From Oxyruncus cristatus (taxonomy: Eukaryota; Chordata; Aves; Passeriformes; Cotingidae): a DNA stretch of 64,000 nt. Made by a program: the position numbers and the translations under genes. Shown here in pieces: positions 30,471 through 41,632 of the stretch. The notes under the pieces are model-generated. The model made no database searches, was not told the origin of the DNA, and saw nothing but the letters and a program-made list of their open reading frames with translations. Location of the stretch: contig VXAY01001003.1 in assembly GCA_013399855.1 (NCBI GenBank), positions 696,297 to 760,296 on the forward strand. The letters are read 5' to 3'. Numbering within the stretch: position 1 is the stretch's first letter; every line of letters begins with the position of its first letter.

Positions 30471-30531
30471 TTTATTATTATTATTATTATTATTGTTATT
30501 ATTATTATTATTATTACTACTACTACTACTG
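30471..30531. repeat. (TTA)n/(CTA)n trinucleotide repeat
   Basis: Tandem TTA units with one GTT interruption grade into CTA units, about 75 bases before the putative HCN4 poly(A) signal. Confidence 0.95.
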
Positions 30532-30602
30532 TTATTTTTGTTTTCTTTTGGGGGGAAGGGAGGGAAGAGTTCTAGGGGTGGGGTTTGCAATATAAAACAC
30601 AC

Positions 30603-30608
30603 AATAAA
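30603..30608 (+). terminator. HCN4: Candidate HCN4 poly(A) signal AATAAA
   Basis: A canonical hexamer is followed by an A-rich stretch and then a G/T-rich element (TTGCTGTCTGCTTTGAGTGG, near 30650), the usual layout of a cleavage site. The next base block reads like ordinary intergenic DNA. Confidence 0.55.
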
Positions 30609-33600
30609 AACCTTAGTAAATAAAAACATGAAAAAACCCATCCCTCTGACTTGCTGTCTGCTTTGAGTGGAAAACTTCAGGCAACAGGAGATGAGGTTTA
30701 AAGAAGAAAAGTCCCTTGGGTGGCATTTCAGTCCTTTGCCTCACTTCTGTCTCTGCTTTCCTGATGTCTTCAGAGCTTTAGCAGTGTGTTGGCCACCTCA
30801 CATGTTCTGTATTGAGCCACTGACAGTAGAAGTGTAAAACTTTTGCCTACACTTGATTTTCTAACAGTTCAAGGGAGGAATCTGGTAGTTGTTTTGCAGA
30901 TGTGTGTACGAAATCCTTCACGTTCATGGCAGACATGGCAACTCTGGCTGACTGTGTGATCCCTGGAGAAGGGCCCAAGGAGCAGGATACAGATGTGAAC
31001 AACCTGCAGCAGGGACTGTCACAGGAAGCAGACAAAGCAGGGAGGAAGGAAGCAGCAGTTTCCAGGTCTCAGACTAAGCTGGATGGTGATGCCAAGGTCA
31101 GGAGCTGATGTATTTTAGGAAGATAAAAAGGCCTCAGCTCTCAGCTTTCATTTCAATCCTGCAGTGCCCTCTTGGAGTCTGTGTCCAAACCCTCTCTGGG
31201 AAGTGACTCCTGCTGGGTCACTTGTCGTGTTTCCATGAGGAAGTTCAGGCACTGAAATGTTGTTTTACCTTTCAAAATTAATTTCTGTGCCAGGCTTTTT
31301 TAGTTTACATGCCATTACTATAAATAGAGGGAACGGGTTGCTAGTCCTATCCCATCCAAATTTTTTTTTTAATTATATGTAATGTTTAAATGTAAACTTT
31401 CGGGTTGGAATAGAACAAAATCCAAGTTTTGAGCCCTTAAATTTCCCTGTGAAACCTTCCATTTGCTCCCCATGACCAGGTTTGCTCTCAGAGTGGGAAA
31501 AACCAGCTCTTGGGATTATTTCTCCCTTTGCCCAGTTGCAGCTTGGCCAGGACTGTTGATGGGAATTTCAGCCTTGTCTTTGGAAACTGTCCTGAACTGG
31601 CTGCCCACCCCACTCACCCTTTCCCCCAGAGAAGAAGGAGCAGTCCCTGTTTTCAGGAGAGAGGCAGGAGCTCCCAGACTCACTTGCTGGACCCTGTGAG
31701 AGATTTTGGGGTGTTGGACACAACAGAACAAACCAATTCCTGGCAATGTTTCCCTGCAGGCACTGGGATTGCCTGGTCCCTGCACCAGCCAGCCTTAGGC
31801 AGGAAGGGAAGTGCTCCAGGGAGGAGCAGGCTGAGGCTCAACTCTTGGAAATGAGGGTTTTCTCCCCCTCTGCAGCCTCACTGAGCTGTTTGGAGGTGAG
31901 GCTCATGGAGCACCGTGTGGGCAGCAGCCTGGCAGGACCCTGAGTGTGGTTCTCCAGTCACAACCACCCTGGGAGAGACTCTGAAACACCCCTGATGTTC
32001 CCAGGAAGCCTCACACTGGGGTGGGGTTGTGCATGCCCTGGCTGTCGTCTTTTACAATCTCTGCAAACTGAGGGACCTCATAGCCCTGGGCACAGGGCCG
32101 AGGAGCTCAGATGAGGCAGCAGGAACCCTACAAAGTACTCCTGTGAATACCCAAAACCAAAAGGGATTTGCACCTTTTTCTTCCTTGCTAGAGGAGTCAT
32201 TGGTAAATTAGGAACTATCAAAGGAATTAATGCATAGTGTATATTTTATTTAAAAGAAAAAACATGAGTGACATCTTTGACTCCACCCAGCCTCAGGGCC
32301 AAGCTTGTACCTGCCATGACAGTGGGACATGAGCTGTCCCTGTAACTTTGTGGAAGAGGATCCCTTTGGGATGTGGAAGATGTGCACGAGGTGATGCCCC
32401 TGTTCATGGCCAAACCACAGCATGTGGAAACAAACGAGGGAGTGGCTGTAGGGCTGGCACAGCCTGGGCAAGGTCACCACTTGGCAGAGGCAGGAGGAAG
32501 TGGAGTCCAGGCAGAGAGGTGACATCCCACTGCTCATGCCCCTGAAGGACTTTGCCAACAGCTTGGGAATACCCACCTGAGCTGCTCTGCAGCATCCCCC
32601 TGCCAGACTGCAGAGAGCACGAGTGGTTGAGAGGCCCCCAAACCTCCCTGTGGGACTGGAGACACAAGGATGGGGGAGGAAGGTGAGGCCATAAAATGCT
32701 CATTTCCTCACGTGGTGGGGTGGGCAGAAACCTGCCCAGCCCAGCCCATCTCTGCAGCATCCCATCCCTCCCTGGGGCGGGGATGCAGAACTGGAGTACA
32801 GACCCCGGGGGAGGCACCAGGGTGGGAGCAAACTCCTGGAGCCCAGGGAGGGAGAGGAGAGGGGCCATGGTTGGTTTTTCGACAGTGCTGGGCATCCTGC
32901 TTGGGCTGAAAGGCTGACCAGGAGCTTCTGCCTCCCACAGGAAAGGAGCCAGAGCCGGAGCTGGCACCAGCGTGGGCCCGGCACCTGATCATGCAGGATC
33001 CTTGGAGATGATTTTCGCTGTCCGGCACTGGTGGGTGGCAGCCACATCCCTGAGCCACAGAGAGGCTCAGCTGGGACATCAGCACCGGGTGGGTCCCAGG
33101 AGAGGGCAGGAAAGGGCCCATGCCAGGCCCCCAGGAACCCAGTGCCAATGCTCTGCCCCAGAGCAGGGTGGTGGCTGCAAGGATAAAGCCCAGGAACTGG
33201 GAGGGACTGGCATAAACAAGCAGTCCCTTTTTGCTGGAGGCCCTTTGATGCCACAGACTCCCTCCCCATGCACTACCATCCCCTGGCAGGCAGCATCCCA
33301 CCCCTGCAGCCCTGGCTGAGGTGACCTGTGGGCAGGCATGTGGCTGGCCCTTTCCCACTGCTGAGCTAAAGCCGGCCTCAGTGACTCCCCTCAGCAGTGG
33401 GAAGAGAAGCAATGCAGGGAAAGCAGCAGTTAAGTTTTGCCCTCAGGAGCTGGAGGTGGTTTTGCAGCAGTTTTTCATCAGCCTTGCAGTTCCTTGGTCG
33501 CATTTCTCCCTTTCCCCACACAGAAAAATGCTCCTGTCACAATCCCAGGGTTGTGTGTGCCTGTGGCCCCCCCACCCTGGTTTCTAACCCAAGTCTACAC

Positions 33601-33897
33601 TCAGAAATCTGCAGAAATTAAATCAAGCTGTTCATGCACGTTGTGAGCAACCTCCTTACAGAGGTGCAGCCTTGGCTGAAAGCTGCTTTTCTGCAGGAGG
33701 GGACAGCCCAAGTCCCGGCCCCAGGTCACAGCTCAGCAGCATCTATTTTTCAGCACAGACCAGCAGTGCTGAAGCCTGAGGTCCCAGGTGTTCTGCCTGT
33801 TTAGGGTGTCGGCTGGGAGGCCCCAGGGGACATGACCCTGTCTGTGAGCTGTCTGCTCTCAGTGCCATCCTCCCCAGGGACCCCCCTGCAGCACCCT

Positions 33898-33922
33898 GGG
33901 GAAGCTGGGGGGGAGCTGGGGG
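33898..33922 (+). other. Potential G-quadruplex
   Basis: Runs of 4, 7 and 5 G are separated by loops AAGCT and AGCT. The 7-G run can supply two triplets, giving four G-triplets with loops of at most seven bases. Formation is inference. Confidence 0.45.
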
Positions 33923-36900
33923 TCTGGCTGTGCTGGGATCAGAGCACAGGGCTGGGTCTTCCCAGTGTCCCCAGCCCTGCTCTCTGGAGGGGCAAGGTGT
34001 CTCCAAATCTATCCCCTCAGTGCCTGATTTCTCCCTGTCAATAGAAGGGGCTGGATTTTAACACCAGTGTCTGCACCTTGGTTTTGTCACGTCATTTGCA
34101 GAGGCCTCAGACATTTTGTCTCACTAATTCCAGCACACCTTTGCCTGAGCCCCACTTTGCCTTTAGGCTCTGATTTTAATGGAGCTGAATGTGGTGCCAT
34201 CTACTATGGCAAATTAAGGGAAGAAAATCCTGACTTGGCTCTGCCATTTGCAGCGGCAGAAAAGGAGATTGATTTTCTTTTAAGCAGCATTGCAACCCAG
34301 CTGCCTCCAGCTTCCAGCTGACCCCAATCACAGCAGCCACTGTTCTGCTCAAGTCCCCCTTTTAGGAGGCACCTGATTAGAACAGATATTGACTGAAGTC
34401 TCTCAGAAGAGGGAGATGCTCTTTTGTTTCAGTGCAGGAGGCACAACAGCTTCCTAGGTTAAAGCGGGAGCTGTAGCCCATGCCGGGCCCTTGGTAGGAA
34501 TTCCGCTGGGTGACCTCTTGGCCTGGGCACCGCAGGACCCGGCTCTCCCACCCTGCCCCCCGGGAAGGCACTGGGAGCAGCCCGGAGCTGTCCCGCAGTG
34601 CCAGGCAGGAAGGCGTTAACAGCAGCTCCCAGTGCCACGTGTCTGAACGCCTTCCCCTGCCTGAGAAGCCGCTCTCTCTGAGTGTGCTGCAAATTAGAGA
34701 GCCCTTCAGGGTCATTTTCCCCCTCTTCCCTTTTATTTTGTGTTTTTATACACTGCTTTGTTCGGCTGTGATGGGAATGGCCCGGGCTGGCGCACACCGC
34801 CGGCACAGCCTCTGCAGAGGAGCACTCGTGCTGTCCCCTCCCGCCCTGCCGGGGCCCTGCGCTGGCCGTGGCTCTCAGGTGTCCTGTCCGCCCGCTGCAG
34901 CTCCACGGTGCTGTCCAGCCCTGTCGGCTCTGCTGCAAGGCTCAGGGCTGGCTGGGGCCGCTCCAGCTCCCAGGCATCGGGGAGCTGCTCCCTGCTATTT
35001 TCTGGTGCTCCGGCTGGCTCGGCTGCCTCACCATCCTGGGAGCAGCTCCATGGGGTGGGGGTACAGCACATCCAGGTGCTGCTGGAGCAGACCCACCAGA
35101 GCCAGAAGGCCCGAATGGACTTGTGGGAACTGATTTCTTGCTCTTAAGAGGAAAGGTGCAGGACAGGGCTCCAGTGCTGCTCCTTTGTAAGCATTCCTTC
35201 TTTCCCCCCTCCTCCCAGGAGCAGCCTGGATGTACTGCCAGGAACACAGGACCCCTCCTGGGGAGGGAGGGGGCACGGTGTTGGATCAGGACAGTGCACT
35301 GCCAGGCAGGAACAGTGTCCTGAGGGATTATTAACCCTTTCCCTTCTGTCTCCTGTTTTGTGGCAAGGATTTCAGTGTCAGGACAATCGGTATTTCATGT
35401 CCCTGTGGGCCTTGTGCTCCTGGAAAGGCTGTGGAACTCAGCACATACATACTTAGTTCTATGATGATGCTTAAGCTGTAGCTTTAATCAGCTCTGTCAT
35501 GAAAGGTTGACCCCACAGATCCATGGTGAGGGTACCCATAGGAGCTGCAGATACCCCAGGGAGACCTGGGGCACAACACACACATTTTTTCCTCCCTGTT
35601 CCCAGCAAAGTGGTCTCCAAAATCATAGGGTTTGGTTCAAGTAGTATGAAAACAGGCAGACACCAGCCTTGGGCACTCAGGAATATCCTCCGAAAGCCCA
35701 TGAATCACAAGCACTGGGACTTAGCACCCATTTCTAGTTCGTTCTGGTGCTGTTCTTTGCTTGATGGGTTTTACTGGATCCCAGCAGATCTCACAGCTCC
35801 TAGAGCAGCCTTGGTTGGGAAGGGATGTCCCCACTCCAGCCCTCATCCCATGGACACTCCACTGCGACCAGCCAGGCCCCTGTTTGCAGCAAAGCAAAGC
35901 CCAGCTGGGTGTGCAGAGCAGCCCCAGCCACGAGCAGCTGGGCTGGGCACTCAGGTGATGCCCATAATGGGGGGCCCTGATTGGGAGTGAAGATGGGAAG
36001 CACCTGGGGAGGTTGGGGCACAGGGGCGGGGTCCAGTGTGATCTCTCCCAGTCCTTGCAGCAAACAGCAGCTTTCTCCTGGTCTGCTTAGGTAATAGGGC
36101 TGGTGGTGGGGATTTTGGGGTGGCTCCTTACTTTAAACCAATTTTTGGGGGATGCTGGTGATCCTTCTAATTCCTGGCTGAGCAGCTGTAGGGAAAGGCT
36201 GAGCCCTGGCTCTGTGCTCCCAGTCCACACTGGGCACTCTGTCCCCCTGGCCATCGCTGCAGGTGGTGTGTGGGATGTGGTTGGAGTGGAAGGTTCTGAA
36301 AGGTGCTGTGTGTTGGTACCTGGGCCATGTGCCCTGTCTTTGGGGGCCCCTCTGTGCCCACAGGTTTGGGGCCAGGAGTGGGCAGCATTTCCCCCCCAGC
36401 CCCGTGTCTGGGGGTGCCCGGTCCTTTTTGGCTTCCCCACCTTCCCTGCACTCCCAGCCCCACTTTGCCAACACTGGCGGCACCAGCCAGGTTTTTTTTC
36501 TGTTATCTGTGCTGGTGCCTGAAGCTGGACAAGGGAGGGCAGCAAATCCATAGGGATCCAGGAGGGAATGCAGCCATGGAAGCCCTTGTGAAGCACCTCC
36601 TTGTGCCTGCAGCCTGGTCTCCAGGGCATGGGGATGCTGTGAGGGCTGTGTGACTCTTTGGAAGGGGACGGAGAAACCTGCAGGAGCAGCCGGGGTGGGG
36701 TGAAAGGGGGAGGGCAGGATATGGTCCAGCTGCTGGGGGGATGCCGCTCCCTGGGCTTGGCAGGGGGGATCTTCCTGGGGTAAGCAGGGACACCCCACAC
36801 AGGATAACACAGGGACAGGCCTGGAGGTTGGGGGGTGCTGGGAGAGGGCACCATATGGGAGTGATGAAGAGCCCTTGGGAAGGTTTCCCTGGCAGCTGCT

Positions 36901-37091
36901 CAGTGCCCTTCTCCAGCGACAGGGATTTTTTTGTTGCCAGGCTCCACGTCCTCACGGCAGACAGATCGATGGGAGCGGTGTGGGAGCAGGGATGTGCCTG
37001 ATAAAGCAGCAGCTGCCAGGGAAACCCCTGTGCGGGAGGGAGCTCCGGCCCCGCCGTCCTCCGCAGAGCCGGGATGGATGGAGCGGATGCC

Positions 37092-37105
37092 GTTACCATG
37101 GCGAC
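37092..37105. promoter_or_regulatory. RFX X-box-like palindrome
   Basis: GTTACCATGGCGAC differs at one base from the near-palindromic RFX consensus form GTTRCCATGGYAAC. It lies in a CpG-bearing part of the intergenic region. Binding is inference. Confidence 0.35.
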
Positions 37106-38740
37106 GGTGCCCAGGGAGGAGAGATGGGCTCTGGTGTTTTCCTCACGTACAGGGATGCCAGGATCGGAGAGGATGCTGTCAGCCATCCCTGGTTTCCCTG
37201 GGGAAGCCCCTCCCCGGGCTGTCCCTGGCCAGGGCACAAGGCGTGTGTCTGATCACAAACCCGCGTCCTGCAGCCCCCCGGGTGGTGCCGGGTGTTGTCC
37301 CCTCTCCAGTCCCCCTGTCCTGCTGCAGGGTGGGACCTGGGGGTCGGCCTTAGCAGCAGCCTCGTGCTCCCTCTGAAGGGGTCCTGAGGGGGTCTGAACT
37401 CAGGTCAGGGTTTTCCAACACCTGCACCTGGATGCTGCAGCTCAGTCAGGACCCCCTAGCCAGGGACAGTCACTGAAGTCACTAATGGCGTTTCTCTTTT
37501 CCCACAGCTTTGCGGTCCAGCACTGAAGACCTCACCTCATCTCTAGGGGAAGGCTAAACTACAGGAGGTGGAGGCACTGACAGCCAGCCTAAAATGAAAG
37601 AGGGGGAAAAAGGGACACAGCAAAACCCCTGCCTGTGGCAGCCCAGCTTTGCCTTGCCTGCAGCCTGCTGAGGGTGAGTCCTGCTGGTCTGGATTAAGTT
37701 CATGTGTGATGATTTTATTGCTACACCTCTGCATGCCTTGTTTAATTCTCCCAGCCTTCCCCGCGCTGGGGCTGCTGCAGGATGCTGTAACCAGGTGTGT
37801 GTGGTGCAGAGACTGGGCTCTGCTCCTGGAGCAGCACCAGTTCCCCTTCCCAGGGCTGGCACTGGTGGCACTGGTGCATCTGTGCTTGAACCGGCCCTGT
37901 GACCAGCCCGCCGTGGGCAGAGCACCTGCCTGAGGGTGGGATGTCCTGAGACAGCCTGGCTGGGGAACAGGGATTCCTCCTGAGAAACTGTCAAGGACAA
38001 CTAGCATTTGCTCCAAGTTCCAGCCCTGTGGGAGCCAGCTGTCATGGACACTGCCCATGGAGAGGGAGGGCTGGAGGAAAGGCAGTGAGTGCTGGAAGGA
38101 GGCTGGGGAAAAAGAGCTGAAATTGGGAAGCAACTGGGAGAAGCTGATTCTTTGTTGCCAAAGGACAGGTACAGGCTCTGCTCCTAGAGCAGCTGCTTCC
38201 AGCCCTGTGCAGGGTCAGAGAGTCTCTCAGCTGGTGAAGAACACGTTTCCTCACAGCAAGGGGGTCCAACAGCATTCCAATAGGCTTTTTTGCTCCCCCT
38301 CCTTGGATTCTAGTCTCTCTCTGGCACTCTATGGCTTTCAGGCTTTTCCTGCCTTTTCACAAGGCTGAATCTGTGCATGTTTTCCACTCTCTCACTTCTA
38401 TGGGCATGTTCTTGTGGACACTTTTCCACATTGTGCCTGCCAAGAGTTGACCTTCCTTTTCCAAACCTGCCGGTCCTGCGGCTGCCTCTGCCTTGTCAGC
38501 CCTGCATGTTTGCTGGGATGTCTGTGCCCTGGATTTCCAGGGAGCTGCACTCTGGAGAGCTGGCAAGCTCTTCTGGAGGCAGGAATTTTGCTGTGTCTGC
38601 TTTTGGAAGGTTCTAGAGAGGCACTCTGCAGCTCAAAGCTTGGCTTGTAAGAGTTCCACAGCTGATACTGTGTAGTGAGGGGAGATGTGTAACCTGGCTG
38701 GAGCCTGTGGTGGATTAGGAGAGCCCTGATCCCACAGAAA

Positions 38741-39134
38741 CAGGCTGGGAGAGCTGGGTGTGTTCACCTGAAAAAGAGAAGCTCCAGGGAGACCTGGGAG
38801 CCCCTCCCAGGGCCTAAAGGGCCTCCAAGGGAGCTGGACAGAGATTTTGGACAAGGGTCTGGATGATAGGAGAAGGGGGAATGGCTTCTCCCTGCCAGAA
38901 GGCAGGGATAGATGGGATAGTGAGAAGAAATTCTTTCGTGGGAGGGTGGTGAGGCCCTGGTACAGGTTGCCCAGAGAAGCTGTGCCTGCCCCATCCCTGG
39001 AAGTGTCCAAGGCCAGGTGGGACAGGGCTTGGAGCAACCTGGGATAGTGGAAGGTGTCCCTACACATGACAGGGGGTGGAAGGAGATGAGCTCTTTAAGG
39101 TCCCTGCTAACCCAAACCCTTCTGGGATCCTATG
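38741..39134 (+). mobile_element. CR1 LINE, truncated 3' end
   Basis: A ~390-bp copy runs from CAGGCTGGGAGAGCTGGGTG through GGCCCTGGTACAGGTTGCCC, CCCTGGAAGTGTCCAAGG and GTGGAAGGTGTCCC to a terminal GGGATCCTATG. It is longer than the other copies here but lacks any intact reverse transcriptase frame. Confidence 0.88.
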
Positions 39135-39537
39135 AAAAGTTGTAATGGTTAATGTTTTTGGCAAAGGCTGTTGAGTTACATCCCGTTGAGCCCCTGCAGG
39201 ATTGCTTTTATTGAGATGAATTTGGTTTAAATCCAGTCTCAGTTCATGTGGAGATGGATGGCTGTTGTGGGACGGGAAAAAGCCTGCAAGTGTTGCACCA
39301 ATTTATTGCAGGTGTTTGAGGCAGCTCCTTCCTTCTGTGTTGGGAGCTACAGCGCGGGCAGGGAAAGCCAGAGCCAGGCATGGAAAAGCTGTAATTTGCA
39401 GCTTGAGTTCTTCCTTGAGCTGCCGCTGAGGAGCAGCAGCGCTAACGCGAGGCTCCTCGGCAGAGTTCTTCCCTTCCAGGCGGCTGCAGCTCCGTGCGGG
39501 CTCCGGGTGAGCTGCAGCCTTTTAGCAGCGAGTCACC

Positions 39538-39552
39538 GCTGCCATCTGGTGT
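39538..39552 (-). promoter_or_regulatory. CTCF-like site
   Basis: Read on the minus strand, ACACCAGATGGCAGC matches the CTCF core CCASYAGRKGGCRSY at 14 of 15 positions. It lies in a short CpG-containing segment between two CR1 copies, in the space between the 3' ends of HCN4 and NEO1. Occupancy is inference. Confidence 0.5.
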
Positions 39553-39718
39553 CCCCGGGCTGTGCCACAGCCCCGTTACATGAACAGCGGGTGTTACCTG
39601 TCACCTGCCTTAGAACGGCACAAACCCACCCCTTTGTCAGCCGGACCGACGGGCGGAGCAGCACCGGCAATTATCTGCACTGGCCAGCGAGGAAAACTCA
39701 CTTTATATCGTAGAACCT

Positions 39719-40113
39719 GGAGCACAAGTCCTGTGAGGGACAGCTGAGGGAGCTGGGGGGGGCTCAGCCTGGAGAAAAGGAGGCTCAGGAGGGACCTTCT
39801 CGCTCTCCTCAACTCCCTGACAGGAGGGGGGAGCCGGGAAGGGGGGGTCGGGCTGCCCTCCCAGGGAACAAGGACAGGATAAGAGGAAATGGCCTCGAGA
39901 TATGCCAGGGGAGGTTCAGGCTGGACATCAGGAGGAATTTCTTCCTGGAAAGGGCTGTCAGGCACTGGCAGGGGCTGCCCAGGGAGGTGGTGGAATCCCC
40001 ACCCCTGGAAGTGTCCAAGGAAGGACTGGCCGTGGCACTCAGTGCTCTGGGCTGGGGGACAAGGTGGGCACAGGGTGGGCTCGGTGACCTTGGAGGTCTT
40101 TCAGTGAATCCCA
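39719..40113 (+). mobile_element. CR1 LINE, second subfamily, truncated
   Basis: A ~395-bp copy has GGCTCAGCCTGGAGAAAAGG, AGGCTCAGGAGGGACCTTCT, GGTTCAGGCTGGACATCAGG, AGGAATTTCTTCCTGG and a 3' end near GAATCCCAG. The internal sequence differs from the copy at 38741, so a separate subfamily and insertion are likely. Confidence 0.88.
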
Positions 40114-40116
40114 GAC

Positions 40117-40210
40117 TGATTTGGCTTGGAAGGGACCTTAAAGCTCATTTCATTCCAACCCCTGCCATGGGCAGGGACACCTTCCGCTGTCCCGGGTTGC
40201 TCAGAGCTCA
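40117..40210 (-). mobile_element. CR1 LINE 3' fragment, inverted
   Basis: TTTGGCTTGGAAGGGACCTT, then AAAGCTCATTTCATTCCAAC and CCCTGCCATGGGCAGGGACA, is a CR1 3' end in reverse orientation. It abuts the 3' end of the preceding plus-strand copy, tail to tail. Confidence 0.8.
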
Positions 40211-41626
40211 AGATCAGTAAATAGAGGGCAGGGTTTTTACTCTGCCCGTCTGTGTGCTGGCTGTGCCTTGGGACACTCTCAATTTACTGGTCAATGCCTT
40301 TGCTCCCCATTTCTCCTCCCCTGGACACAGCCCTGCCCAGCCCTCAGCTCTGGCACGGCTGTGACATCCCTGCCCAGCTGCAGGTCCTGCCTTCCCCTCA
40401 GGAGGGTTTGGGGGTCCCGTCCCACCCGAGACATTGGTGTGGGGGCACAATTTAATGAGTAAACAGAGGGATCTGATGAACAACACGGGGAGCAGGGGCT
40501 TAAAACCTGCAGGAGCATTATTCCCATTTGCAGGGGTCAGGATGGTGCTCCCAAGGACACAAGGAACCGGGAAGGTGGCTGATGACCAGTGGGACTCTCC
40601 AGTATGAGAGGAGGAGACGGGAGCCAGCACGAAGGGAGCAACCTGGACATCCATTGCTGCACTTCAAAAGGTATAGACAAAGCACTCTATTCCATGATTT
40701 TAGTATTATTTTTCATGATTTACCAGTTTACTAAGGCTACTAAATGTCCTCTCCCTGATGTGAGCCCCTTCCTTCTCTACCTGCTTATTAAAAGGTGGTA
40801 TTTTTCCCATGGAGCTTTGAAACAGAAGGAAGACAGGTATTACATGTTCAGTGTCTGCACAAAGATTGAGGGAGAGTAACAATTATCCTCTTCCTCCTCT
40901 GGAGGACACAACCTATCAACCCACAGCAACAAAAAAGGGCAAGTAAAATTCCAAACCTGGTCCCTATATTGATCAGGAATAATTAAACAAACTCTCCAAG
41001 CAGCCCAGAATTTGATTGGATTAAAAAAAGTGTATTGGACATCCAATACCAAATAATAAACATGAAGTTATTAAAAAAAGCCATAGAGGATACAGCAAAT
41101 ACTACAGGAAAGCAAAAAAAATTGTACAGAAAGGTCGATGCCTACAGCAGCCCTCGAAATTATTCTACATGAGAATCATAAAACAATATACAGGTTTGGT
41201 TCTTTTTTTCCCCAAATGTCTGAGGGAAGCTGTCACTCGACAGCTTGACTATGACACTACAAGGATACACAATGTTCCAAATTTAAAATCACAGGATATG
41301 TAAGAAAACGTAGCATTAAAATGTGAAAAAAGTGCAATACAGATTGTACACTGAATCAAATAAATGTTTTTTTTCCTTTTTTTTTCTTCAGTTTAACCTT
41401 AAAAAACCAACTTTGAACAGTTGTTTTATCATTAAAAATATTCCCCCTCCCCAAAAATCAATGACAATATTAACATTCATGGTGTTATACATAAGGAATA
41501 TTCACAAAGACACCCCCCTCCCCTCAACCAGGAATACTGTGTTTGTAGGATGGTATTTCTTTGGGTACAGGTAAAAAATAGGCAAAGGAGAAGGTTCACA
41601 CCCTCCTTCCAGGCCAGGGTGTGCAC

Positions 41627-41632
41627 TTTATT
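41627..41632 (-). terminator. NEO1: Candidate NEO1 poly(A) signal
   Basis: AATAAA on the minus strand (TTTATT at 41627-41632), followed by GTGCACACCCTGG. It is the better placed of two hexamers by UTR length; other ends cannot be excluded. Confidence 0.4.

Larger units (their letters stand above)
27770..30630 (+). other. HCN4: HCN4 3' UTR
   Basis: The sequence from the stop codon to a likely cleavage site after AATAAA at 30603-30608 is AT-rich in places and rich in simple repeats: AAC-type near 27.94 kb, GT/TA/CA near 29.7-29.9 kb, and TTA near 30.5 kb. No interspersed element is seen. The length, about 2.9 kb, is plausible for HCN4. The end is inferred from the signal alone. Confidence 0.6.
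30631..41620. other. Intergenic region between convergent HCN4 and NEO1
   Basis: About 11 kb without a recognisable gene. The part 32-37.5 kb is GC-rich and full of overlapping open frames of up to 255 codons on both strands; their Pro/Ser/Gly-rich, low-information products and mutual overlap mark them as composition artefacts. The region holds CR1 copies (38741-40210), a CTCF-like site, an X-box-like site, a G-rich tract and an unexplained open stretch near 34.2 kb. The NEO1 3' UTR may extend further left than assumed here, to about 40.6 kb. Confidence 0.7.

Noticed and set aside
30902..31108. 68-codon open frame just downstream of the HCN4 3' end
   Set aside because: It follows TTTTGCAG and has ordinary amino acid make-up, but I see no partner exon, family match or promoter. 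Evidence is too thin.
32700..33412. Two overlapping minus-strand open frames of 189 and 234 codons
   Set aside because: They are the same GC-rich stretch in different frames with no family resemblance or splice context.
33749..33770. RE1/NRSF-like start TTCAGCACA
   Set aside because: Only the left half resembles the element; the right half does not fit the consensus.
36087..36854. Open frame of 255 codons on the minus strand
   Set aside because: It overlaps other long frames on both strands in GC-rich DNA, and its product is Pro/Ser/Gly-rich with no recognisable domain. Composition explains it.
37500..37556. Acceptor-like TTTTCCCACAG followed by a short open stretch
   Set aside because: Only about 16 codons to a stop and no donor partner; common by chance.
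39246..39713. 155-codon plus-strand open frame between CR1 copies
   Set aside because: No recognisable protein; it spans a CpG-rich patch and no splice or promoter context supports it.
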